Made by a program: the position numbers and the translations under genes. 64,000 nucleotides of DNA. Origin: Sanderia malayensis (taxonomy: Eukaryota; Cnidaria; Scyphozoa; Semaeostomeae; Pelagiidae). The stretch spans positions 1-64,000 of the forward strand of contig RQOL01000852.1 in assembly GCA_013076295.1 (NCBI GenBank). Direction: 5' to 3'. Of the stretch, positions 54,491 to 64,000 are shown piece by piece; position 1 is the first letter of the stretch, and each line of letters opens with the position of its first letter. The notes under the pieces were generated by a model. The model ran no database searches, was not told where the DNA came from, and was given only the letters and a program-made list of their open reading frames with translations.

Positions 54491-55097
54491 CTACAAGGAA
54501 ATTGGCTTCCAAGATCGTAAGAACTTGTACTGTTGGGGTGCAGGGAGGCCTGTGATCATACTACCATCTAACCACAAATCGCTGATAACAAGTTGATAGC
54601 TGAAGATTCGCACACTCTCCTTGTTATATTGAATCCAGCAGTATAAATCCAGCACTATTAATATTTTTTCGTGCTTCATTTATATTCAATCGTTGCATGA
54701 TGCAATCATAGCATCAATTACTTATCTTCTTCATTCATTTTACACCTCTCTACCTTCTTTCTTGTACTTTATTTACTCGATTTTTGCCATTCAATTATAC
54801 TAATCAAATGGCAGAAATATTATATTATTAATATTTTGATGACTATGGTATGCTATTAAATATATCTTGCCTTCTATGAAATCAAGACAAGGCACTTGGT
54901 CTGAGCACCTACCTACTTCGTTTTCACATCCCCACAGCCCACCGTTTACGTAAAGCGTGGACCAGAATAGTTTGAAGCACTAAGTAATTCACGTTTCAAT
55001 GTCCTGACTTGGTACTTATTTTTGCCAATTTTCTTTGATTATTTCGGAAGTCAAATTACAATGGTCTTATTATTACGATTTTCTGTTCTGAGTTCCT

Positions 55098-56068
55098 TCA
55101 AAGATTACTTGCTTCAAAGTTGGATATTACAGCTGGAACATTATGCAAACCCACTTCTTCATTTTGTGATTTGCAACAAGAAGATAATAATGAATGTCTC
55201 ATTTTTTGCAAGCATTCTTTACTTTGCCTGTTTCTGTACAGTACAATCAATGCATTTGTGAAGGTGTTTGAATAGAAAAGAATGTCTGACAAAGAAGCAA
55301 TTAGAAGATATTCCGATGAATGAATTTGTTTATTCGCATATTGAATCACGAGTGAAGCAATAGCATTGGCAACAAATCCCATGTATGACACGATAGCTGC
55401 TATTAAAAGCAGCAACTCTGTTTTATACAATTCATGCACATATTGTGGCTCTTCTCCTACCCTTCCATCTTGTGCGTTAAAGTGAATTGCGTTTTCAACA
55501 ACATGGCGGTGAATCCTTTGATATCCTCGAATGTAAATCACCAAAATGACAACCATGAATGTAAGCATTGCAAAGGTTGCAAAGGCGGTAAAGTAGATAT
55601 AACTATTAGCCCACGACGACGGTAGCACAATGGCATAAAGTAATGAGAATACAATGACAAAGACAATGTCACAAAATATTACAACATATATCGATGGTCT
55701 TCTGAAGAGCTTTTGCAATCTTGATGGAGATGTGTTTATATCAGTGATCATATGTAAATAACGATCGATTCCAACCAGCAGTGCAGTGTCAAGGTTATAG
55801 AGATGCCAGGAAAAGTGAGAAGTACAAGTAATGTGCAGACAACCAGTGGTTGACTTTTTTCTATTGGCCAGTATGAAATCACCACCAAAGGTATGCCAAC
55901 TATCCCAGTAATACAATCCGAAATGCTAATAACAACTATCATTACATTTGAAGCATTCTTTGTTGATTGCTTTGTGGCAATGAACGAAGTAATGAGCAAG
56001 GCATTGACAATAATAACGGCGGGACTATACATCATGAAAATTGCTGCAATATATTGATTTGCTTCCAT
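55098..56068 (-). pseudogene. Seven-transmembrane receptor, frameshifted copy
   Basis: Nearly identical to 21868-22833. A 5-bp tandem duplication near 55779-55788 (CAGCAGTGCAGTGTC against CAGCAGTGTC) shifts the frame inside TM3, just before the IDRYLHM motif. The N-terminal part (56068-55785) and the rest (55785-55098) are each open in different frames. The few other substitutions are mild, so loss is recent. It cannot make a full receptor. Confidence 0.85.
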
Positions 56069-57079
56069 GATTGAGGTGTTAGACTGTAGTTGTTTTCACA
56101 AGAAAGCTGAATGTAGCTACTACGCTGGCTGGTTTTCAATATTGGGACGAGACGAAAAGTATCATGATAACATAAGAGATCCATTTGTTCTGTTATACTG
56201 AAAGTATATGTCAATCAATTTTTAAACATGTTAACAGGTGATGCATTCACGACAAGAGAACACGAAAATTTCCGACTGAGAAAGACCCATCAATTATGAA
56301 TTCTTTAAATTGAAAGCTCCTTAAATATTAAATTTTTACCAACACAAATTTGTAAATTGTCTTGTAAATAATTGTTGTTTTGGGAATTCCTTTTACATAT
56401 CTAATTGTTGGGTAAAGCTTTTTTCAAATGATGGACTGGATGCTGTTTTTCCAGCACTAATGGATTTGCGCTGCGCAGCAGCAAGTAATCTTTAAAACGT
56501 GCTGCAAATCTGACGGGAGTCGACTTTTCAAGTCACAATAGAAAATGTCAGACATCTGCCAATTGAAGTGCTGTGTTTGCTATCATGCTCAGTGGGGCTC
56601 TGCAGCAAACGTCGAAAATTCAACAAAACTCCCTAGAAAATACCTGCGCAGAAATTATCATCCCATTCACGGACTCAACGGATTCTTTACATTTGTTCTC
56701 TTCAGCACATATGTTTTAATCAATTATGGAACTGCCCGTATTTGTGAGAGCCCGGGGCGTGCATCTCCGGAGAATTCGACACTTATTGGGGGAAGGGGGG
56801 GGGGTGTGGTAATGTAATGGTGGTCGAGCTACCATTACGTAATTGAACTCAAATAAGACTCAGTTCGTGCGAATACGTGACAATCAATTATGAAATATAT
56901 GTATCTGATAATACGAGAATAAGAATGAATTAAATTGCAATTGACAAAGCTATTTACACTATACATGATAGACATTGATTGACATGAGACACGTGATTAC
57001 AATAATTACGTGAATACGAGGCTACGCGATAATGAGAATGTAATCCTGTTACAGTAATACCGGGGGCCTAAAACGTGGG

Positions 57080-57376
57080 GTTGATCCTTGCCAAAAAGAC
57101 TTGGAACGGTTGAAAAAATTACTAAGTGGAACACAATACGCCGCCTCTTAGAGCAGAAATAACAAATGCTTGTCAGGTCACTGTCCATCCCCTCCTTCAA
57201 AAAAACAATGTTAATTTTTACTTGTAAAGCATCTAGAATACTCATGGATAGCGATTACCCGAGGAAGAATAGGCACAGTGTGCAAAAATCAACATTGTAC
57301 CGGGGGAGGGAGAAAATTTTGCAGAACGGAATGAAAATATTAGCAGCGTTCCAGCATTTTTGGCCAGCATTGTAGC
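57080..57376. repeat. Single arm of the long-inverted-repeat element, copy C
   Basis: Equivalent of 24352-24648, with minor differences (CTTCAAAAAAACAATG for CTTCACAGAAACAATG). Confidence 0.65.
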
Positions 57377-57413
57377 ACAAACCGCGACGTGCAGGAACTG
57401 ACATCTAGGAAAA

Positions 57414-57451
57414 ATGGAGGCGTCCAAGAAGACATTGCAATATCCATATTC
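57414..57451 (+). CDS. First coding exon (MEASKK…), copy C
   Basis: MEASKKTLQYPYS with donor TTC|GTAAGT, as at 24688-24725. The intron continues only to 57596, where the foldback element is inserted, so any downstream exons are displaced. Confidence 0.35.
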
Positions 57452-58354
57452 GTAAGTATGTATTACAAATAACCGCATCTACTTTCACAAGCGACAGTTA
57501 CCGTAATTAATAAATTAATTGTTTTATTTTATGCCGACACACATGCATACCATTTTCAACTATTTTTGCATGAATGACATGATTACTAGATAGTAGGAGA
57601 TGAAGTGCGTGTCCGAGCCCACCTGGCGCACGCATGCGCATTAGAATTTTTATTTTATTTTAGTGTTAAGATCACGCATGCGCGTTCGAATGCGGCGTTC
57701 GAATGTACGCGGCAAATCTCTGTCATGAGAAATCAGAAACTTCTAGAATCTGGTAAAGTTAGTTTGAAGTTGCAAAACATCGCCAAAGCTGATAAAAAAC
57801 CCATAAAAAACTTAATAACTAAAAAACGGTGTTGTTTATAAAAAATATTTTTACAGCAATAAAAAGAAAATCTCTTGATTATATTGAATGACTTATTTCA
57901 TATTTTCCATGCATTTATAAGATGATAAGAAATTGTTAAATAAATCGCAAGAAAACACAAAAATATTGAGGAACTGGCAAATTCACGTTCTCGGCTCGAG
58001 ATTGAATTCAAAGAACCAATCAGAAACTTTCGAATGCGGCGTTCGAATGTACGCGTCAAATCTCTGTCATGAGAAATGGGAAATCAGAAATTTCTAGAAC
58101 TTTTCCGAGGGGAAATCCCCTGACGTCACATTGAAAAATTTTTCTATTAACAGAAAATCTCTGCAATCTGATTGGCTGATAGCCAAGATTTCGAGTCACT
58201 TTAAAACAAAACTTGAAATGGACATTATTCAAAACAAAATGTGCAAGCTGTTGAAGAAACTATTTTAACACGTTTCAAGAAGAAAGACGCCATGAAAAAG
58301 AGGCCATTTTCTACATTAGCAAACAATAATATCTAAACCTTTTTATAAGCATTG

Positions 58355-58855
58355 TTATATCCTACTATATGGAAATGCTGGAGTACTATTAAATGTTTGT
58401 TCATACACTGCAGCATCCTCAGAATCACTAGCTTCCTCTTCTTCGTCATTCTTTGCTTGACGTATGATGAGATATTTTCTTTTCTCAATAGCATAATCTA
58501 AGGCCTCTTGCATATCCATATCATCTTCCCTTTGGGCTTTTTGCATCGTTGCTATAACTGCAGTTACAACAGCATCATTTTCAAAACTTCTATTATATAA
58601 AAATCTACGTCTGAAAACTTGCAATATGTTTTCATCTTCATCCACTTCCTTACGCATAGAAGGCCATACATTCCCTAAAGGAAGATCCTCATCAGTGTTG
58701 ACAGTTTCATCATTATCATGATCACTTTCAACTTCTATCTCATCATCTGAGTCAGACTCTTCACTGCTCTCCTCGTGCATCTCTTCTTCATGTCGTGCAA
58801 CATTACTTTTATACTTGGAAGAAAATTCACATTGATCACATTTATACTGACTCAT
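58355..58855 (-). CDS. C2H2 zinc-finger protein with acidic linker, left arm
   Basis: ATG at 58855 (context AGCCATGA) gives 166 residues. Residues 1-27 are one C2H2 finger (YKCDQCEFSSKYKSNVARH, with the second His in HEEEMH). Residues 28-60 are a highly acidic Ser/Asp/Glu linker. Residues 62-130 are a probably helical region (VWPSMRKEVDEDENILQVF, AVVTAVIATMQKAQ, MDMQEALDYAIEKRKYLI), followed by another acidic stretch and the tail TPAFPYSRI. A nuclear DNA-binding or protein-binding role is plausible from the finger, but the family is not one I can name. It is transcribed away from the repeat array, so the array lies upstream. Its mirror copy is at 63633. Confidence 0.7.
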   Translation of the reverse strand: MSQYKCDQCEFSSKYKSNVARHEEEMHEESSEESDSDDEIEVESDHDNDETVNTDEDLPLGNVWPSMRKEVDEDENILQVFRRRFLYNRSFENDAVVTAVIATMQKAQREDDMDMQEALDYAIEKRKYLIIRQAKNDEEEEASDSEDAAVYEQTFNSTPAFPYSRI

Positions 58856-58989
58856 GGCTAGCTGGTTACTTATAATTACCAACTAACTCTTAAATCCCTG
58901 AATTCTAGAGTCTCAACTCGCTTGATTTTATAGATAAGTTCCTCCATTCAATATGATACGGGAGAGGGACTGAACGATATTTCCGAATA

Positions 58990-61030
58990 AACAAAACTTA
59001 ATCCTTGGATAATGCTAACTAATCCTGTTTAATGACTACTCCATTCTAGCTAATCATTCCTAGTCATTACCTTCTCAATACTTGATCCTCAATACATCCT
59101 TGATTATCATTCCTAATCATTACCTGATCATTAGTTGATCCTTCACTGACCCTTACTAATCCTTACCAATCATACCTTTTCATTACCTGGTCATTAGTAG
59201 ATCCTTAACTGATCCTTGCTAGTCCTTGTCAATCTTTCCTAATCATCATCTGATCATCAGTAGATCCTTAACTGATCCTTGATAATCCTTACAGTCATTC
59301 ATAATCATTACTGATCATCAGTTGATCTTTAACTAATCCTCACTAATCCTAACTAATCATTCATAATCATTAACTTCTCATTACTTGATCCTTAACTGAT
59401 CCTCACTAATCCTAACTAATCATTCCTAATCATTACCTTATCATTACTTGATCCTTAACTGATCCTTACTAATCCTAACTAATCATTCCTAATCATTACC
59501 TTATCATTACTTGATCCTTAACTGATCCTTTCTAATCCTAACTAATCATTCCTAATCATTACCTTATCATTACTTGATCCTTAAATGATCCTTTCTAATC
59601 CTAACTAATCATTCCTAATCATTACCTTATCATTACTTGATCCTTAACTGATCCTTTCTAATCCTAACTAATCATTCCTAATCATTACCTTATCATTACT
59701 TGATCCTTAACTGATCCTTACTAATCCTAACTAATCATTCCTAATCATTACCTTATCATTACTTGATCCTTAACTGATCCTTTCTAATCCTAACTAATCA
59801 TTCCTAATCATTACCTTATCATTACTTGATCCTTAACTGATCCTTACTAATCCTAACTAATCATTCCTAATCATTACCTTATCATTACTTGATCCTTAAC
59901 TGATCCTTTCTAATCCTAACTAATCATTCCTAATCATTACCTTACATTACTTGATCCTTAATGATCCTTTCTAATCCTAACTAATCATTCCTAATCATTA
60001 CCTTATCATTACTTGATCCTTAACTGATCCTTTCTAATCCTAACTAATCATTCCTAATCATTACCTTATCATTACTTGATCCTTAACTGATCCTTACTAA
60101 TCCTAACTAATCATTCCTAATCATTACCTTATCATTACTTGATCCTTAACTGATCCTTATTAATCAGAACTATTCATTACTAATCATTACCTTATCATTA
60201 CTTGATCCTTAACTGATCCTTATTAATCAGAACTATTCATTACTAATCATTACCTTATCATTACTTGATCCTTAACTGATCCTTGCCAATCCTAACCAAT
60301 CATACTTAATCATTAGCAGATCATCAGTTGATCCTCAACTGATCCTTACGAATCCTTACTAATCATTCTTAATTATTATCAGGTCATCAGTTGATCCTTA
60401 GCTGATCCTCACCAATCCTTACCAATCATACATAATCATTACCTGATCATCAGTAGATCTTTTACTGATCCTTGATAATCCTAGCCAATCATACCTAATC
60501 ATTAGCTGATCACGAGTTCATCCTTAACTGATCCTCAGTGATCCTTATAGTCATTCATAGTCATTACTGGTCATCAGTTGATCCTTAGCTGATCCTCACC
60601 AATCCTTACCAATCATACATAATCATTACCTGATCATCAGTTGATCCTTAGCTGATCCTCATTAATCCTTACCAATCATACTTAATCATTAGCAGATCAT
60701 CAGTTGGTCCTTAACTGATCCTTGCTAGTCCTTATCAATTTTCCCTAATCATCATCTGATCATCTGTTGATCCTTACTAGTCCTTACCACTCATTCCTAA
60801 TCACTACCTGATCCTTAGTTGTTCCTTAACTAATCCTTACGAATCCTTACTAATCATTCTTAATCATTAACTGATCATTAGTTGTTCCTTAACAGATCCT
60901 TCTAATCCTAACTATTCATTACTAATCATAGCTAGTCATTACATAATCATTAGTTGATCTTTAACTGATCCTGGCTTTATCCATTCAACATTTATCCTTA
61001 CTAATCTGACTAATAATTTCTTATGATAAC
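58990..61030. repeat. 63-bp repeat array, left arm
   Basis: The regular part (59340-60290) has about 15 units of 63 bp. Each consists of six subunits of 10 or 11 bp following T-N-ATC-(A/C)-T, for example TAATCATTCC, TTATCATTACT and TGATCCTTAAC. Outer parts keep the subunits but lose the strict 63-bp order. The array is rich in TAATCC and TGATCC. Confidence 0.95.
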
Positions 61031-61072
61031 CCAATCCTTATTAATCCTTGCCTAGATTTTATTAATCTTCAG

Positions 61073-61104
61073 CAGTAGTGTGGAGGGTGTTCAGTCGGGA
61101 TCAA
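61073..61104. other. Centre of the palindrome (32-bp spacer)
   Basis: CAGTAGTGTGGAGGGTGTTC… lies between the arms …ATTAATCTTCAG (to 61072) and CTGAAGATTAAT… (from 61105). The same spacer, with two differences, is at 48768-48799, so this centre is inherited by the element family. Confidence 0.85.
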
Positions 61105-61139
61105 CTGAAGATTAATAAAATCTAGGCAAGGATTAATAA

Positions 61140-63250
61140 GGAGTGGGTTATGATAAGAAATTATTAGTCAGATTAGTAAGGATAAATGTTGAATGGATAA
61201 AGCCAGGATCAGTTAAAGATCAACTAATAATTATGTAATGACTAGCTATGATTAGTAATGAATAGTTAGGATTAGAAGGATCTGTTAAGGAACAACTAAT
61301 GATCAGTTAATGATTAAGAATAATTAGTAAGGATTCGTAAGGATTAGTTAAGGAACAACTAAGGACCAGGTAGTGATTAGGAATGAGTGGTAAGGACTAG
61401 TAAGGATCAACAGATGATCAGATGATGATTAGGAAAAATTGATAAGGACTAGCAAGGATCAGTTAAGGACCAACTGATGATCTGCTAATGATTAAGTATG
61501 ATTGGTAAGGATTAATGAGGATCAGCTAAGGATCAACTGATGATCAGGTAATGATTATGTATGATTGGTAAGGATTGGTGAGGATCAGCTAAGGATCAAC
61601 TGATGACCAGTAATGACTATGAATGACTATAAGGATCACTGAGGATCAGTTAAGGATGAACTCGTGATCAGCTAATGATTAGGTATGATTGGCTAGGATT
61701 ATCAAGGATCAGTAAAAGATCTACTGATGATCAGGTAATGATTATGTATGATTGGTAAGGATTGGTGAGGATCAGCTAAGGATCAACTGATGACCTGATA
61801 ATAATTAAGAATGATTAGTAAGGATTCGTAAGGATCAGTTGAGGATCAACTGATGATCTGCTAATGATTAAGTATGATTGGTTAGGATTGGCAAGGATCA
61901 GTTAAGGATCAAGTAATGATAAGGTAATGATTAGTAATGAATAGTTCTGATTAATAAGGATCAGTTAAGGATCAAGTAATGATAAGGTAATGATTAGTAA
62001 TGAATAGTTCTGATTAATAAGGATCAGTTAAGGATCAAGTAATGATAAGGTAATGATTAGGAATGATTAGTTAGGATTAGTAAGGATCAGTTAAGGATCA
62101 AGTAATGATAAGGTAATGATTAGGAATGATTAGTTAGGATTAGAAAGGATCAGTTAAGGATCAAGTAATGATAAGGTAATGATTAGGAATGATTAGTTAG
62201 GATTAGAAAGGATCATTTAAGGATCAAGTAATGGTAAGGTAATGATTAGGAATGATTAGTTAGGATTAGAAAGGATCAGTTAAGGATCAAGTAATGATAA
62301 GGTAATGATTAGGAATGATTAGTTAGGATTAGTAAGGATCAGTTAAGGATCAAGTAATGATAAGGTAATGATTAGGAATGATTAGTTAGGATTAGAAAGG
62401 ATCAGTTAAGGATCAAGTAATGATAAGGTAATGATTAGGAATGATTAGTTAGGATTAGAAAGGATCAGTTAAGGATCAAGTAATGATAAGGTAATGATTA
62501 GGAATGATTAGTTAGGATTAGAAAGGATCAGTTAAGGATCAAGTAATGATAAGGTAATGATTAGGAATGATTACTTAGGATTAGAAAGGATCATTTAAGG
62601 ATCAAGTAATGATAAGGTAATGATTAGGAATGATTAGTTAGGATTAGAAAGGATCAGTTAAGGATCAAGTAATGATAAGGTAATGATTAGGAATGATTAG
62701 TTAGGATTAGAAAGGATCAGTTAAGGATCAAGTAATGATAAGGTAATGATTAGGAATGATTAGTTAGGATTAGTAAGGATCAGTTAAGGATCAAGTAATG
62801 ATAAGGTAATGATTAGGAATGATTAGTTAGGATTAGTGAGGATCAGTTAAGGATCAAGTAATGAGAAGTTAATGATTAGGAATGATTAGTTAGGATTAGT
62901 GAGGATTAGTTAAAGATCAACTGATGATCAGTAATGATTATGAATGACTGTAAGGGTTATCAAGGATCAGTTAAGGATCTACTGATGATCAGATGATGAT
63001 TAGGAAAGATTGATAAGGACTAGCAAGGATCAGTTAAGGATCTACTAATGATCAGGTAATGAAAAGGTATGATTGGTAAGGATTAGTAAGGGTCAGTGAA
63101 GGATCAACTAATGATCAGGTAATGATTAGGAATGATAATCAAGGATGTATTGAGGATCAAGTATTGAGAAGGTAATGACTAGGAATGATTAGCTAGAATG
63201 GAGTAGTCATTAAACAGGATTAGTTAGCATTATCCAAGGATTAAGTTTTG
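61140..63250. repeat. 63-bp repeat array, right arm (inverted)
   Basis: Reverse complement of the left array with the same order of regular and irregular parts. Small differences, such as AATGGTAAGG at 62230 and one TTACTTAGG at 62570, show that the arms have mutated independently. Confidence 0.95.
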
Positions 63251-63311
63251 TTTATTCGGAAATATCGTTCAGTCCCTCTCCCGTATCATATTGAATGGAG
63301 GAACTTATCTA

Positions 63312-63556
63312 GTCCTTACCACTCATTCCTAATCACTACCTGATCCTTAGTTGTTCCTTAACTAATCCTTACGAATCCTTACTAATCATTCTTAATCATT
63401 AACTGATCATTAGTTGTTCCTTAACAGATCCTTCTAATCCTAACTATTCATTACTAATCATAGCTAGTCATTACATAATCATTAGTTGATCTTTAACTGA
63501 TCCTGGCTTTATCCATTCAACATTTATCCTTACTAATCTGACTAATAATTTCTTAA
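63312..63556. repeat. 245-bp templated insertion in the right arm
   Basis: TCCTTACCACTCATTCC…AATAATTTCTTA is an apparently exact direct copy of 60781-61022 from the inner left arm. It was inserted at CTTATCTA/TAAAATCAAG, where the left arm (58925-58945) is continuous. This is the only large asymmetry of the palindrome. Confidence 0.85.
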
Positions 63557-63632
63557 ATAAAATCAAGCGAGTTGAGACTCTAGAATTCAGGGATTTAAGA
63601 GTTAGTTGGTAATTATAAGTAACCAGCTAGCC

Positions 63633-64000
63633 ATGAGTCAGTATAAATGTGATCAATGTGAATTTTCTTCCAAGTATAAAAGTAATGTTGCACGACATGA
63701 AGAAGAGATGCACGAGGGGAGCAGTGAAGAGTCTGACTCAGATGATGAGATAGAAGTTGAAAGTGATCATGATAATGATGAAACTGTCAACACTGATGAG
63801 GATCTTCCTTTAGGGAATGTATGGCCTTCTATGCGTAAGGAAGTGGATGAAGATGAAAACATATTGCAAGTTTTCAGACGTAGATTTTTATATAATAGAA
63901 GTTTTGAAAATGATGCTGTTGTAACTGCAGTTATAGCAACGATGCAAAAAGCCCAAAGGGAAGATGATATGGATATGCAAGAGGCCTTAGATTATGCTAT
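63633..64000 (+). CDS. C2H2 zinc-finger protein, right arm (runs off the window)
   Basis: Mirror copy of 58855-58355: MSQYKCDQCEFSSKYKSNVA to EALDYAI at the window edge, 122 codons visible. One difference seen: MHEGSSEES here for MHEESSEES in the left arm. The promoter region between the array and the ATG (63557-63632) matches the left arm, but the 245-bp insertion lies just upstream. Confidence 0.7.
   Translation, partial: MSQYKCDQCEFSSKYKSNVARHEEEMHEGSSEESDSDDEIEVESDHDNDETVNTDEDLPLGNVWPSMRKEVDEDENILQVFRRRFLYNRSFENDAVVTAVIATMQKAQREDDMDMQEALDYA

Larger units (their letters stand above)
50625..57596 (+). repeat. Segmental duplication, copy C
   Basis: Begins with 75 bp (50625-50699) that in A and B lie about 1 kb downstream of the peptide gene. 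It is then joined directly to the ATG exon at 50700. From there it is collinear with B to 57596, where the large foldback element is inserted. It lacks B's 505-bp retroelement insertion. Confidence 0.9.
57597..64000. mobile_element. Giant palindromic foldback element with zinc-finger genes (continues past the window)
   Basis: The left terminus T3 begins (TA)GTAGGAGATGAAGTGCG at 57597; copy B has an unoccupied site (…TTACTAGATACTTGC) at about 24858. Order: terminus ~600 bp with the GCGCATGCGTG pair; zinc-finger gene (-) 58855-58355; 63-bp array; 32-bp centre 61073-61104; inverted array; zinc-finger gene (+) from 63633. By symmetry the right terminus should be near 64.8 kb. Arms are nearly identical but carry independent point changes. 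No transposase is visible, so movement would need another element's enzyme or an unrecognised function of the zinc-finger protein. TA target use and short ends suggest a Tc1/mariner-like or unclassified DNA transposon. Confidence 0.8.

Noticed and set aside
58990..63250. CRISPR array
   Set aside because: Repeats are contiguous with no unique spacers, and the genome is eukaryotic.
57597..64000. Palindrome as a sequencing artefact (read-through of a hairpin adapter)
   Set aside because: The arms differ at several bases, one arm has a unique 245-bp insertion, there is a 32-bp spacer, and a second locus at 47-49 kb has the same centre. An artefact would give exact arms with no recurring spacer.

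Overview
This is a repeat-dominated stretch of an animal nuclear genome. Genes are split by GT-AG introns, there is a class-A-like seven-transmembrane receptor and an hnRNP-type RNA-binding protein, and nearly every class of eukaryotic transposon is present. A cnidarian, probably an anthozoan, is my best guess. The basis is the receptor style, the DIRS/copia/gypsy/LINE mix, and a small secreted peptide gene laid out like Hydra arminins. No rRNA or mitochondrial marker in the window settles the species.

Layout. The backbone is a segmental duplication present three times: copy A (1-6192, broken by a 4 kb insertion), copy B (about 17300-24860) and copy C (about 50625-57596). Each unit starts with a gene for a secreted peptide: signal peptide, very acidic pro-region, and a cationic tail made of a 15-bp coding repeat (RRRW-x). 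The repeat number is 4, 10 and 9 in A, B and C. B keeps its TATA box and non-coding first exon, A begins inside intron 1, and C has lost its promoter and ends early at a nonsense codon. Downstream in each unit are a conserved 47-50 aa ORF, the 3' end of a LINE ORF and an unidentified ORF. B and C also share a 1.1 kb element with long inverted ends and a GPCR gene, intact in B and frameshifted in C.

Between A and B (6.2-17.3 kb) lie small TA-flanked MITEs, an isolated first exon, a tRNA-derived SINE, a copia retrotransposon with matching 200-bp LTRs nested in the end of a foldback element, a DIRS-type tyrosine-recombinase fragment, and a two-exon RNA-binding gene with one stop codon. Between B and C (24.9-50.6 kb) lie a 387-bp MITE, a 5 kb block bounded by the same MITE ends, a second copy of the element that interrupts copy A, an RTE-like LINE, an isolated last exon, a degenerate Ty3/gypsy element interrupted by a LINE, a longer LINE with endonuclease and reverse transcriptase, a deleted foldback element, a 5S rRNA-like sequence and tandem copies of an unidentified gene's first exons.

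The right end (57.6-64 kb) is a very large palindrome that runs off the window. Its arms carry inverted copies of a C2H2 zinc-finger gene and about 2 kb arrays of a 63-bp repeat built from 10/11-bp subunits. A shortened relative with the same 32-bp palindrome centre lies at 47.4-49.6 kb, so the palindrome is a property of the element and not only of this locus. The two most interesting items are this foldback element and the variable-repeat cationic peptide family.
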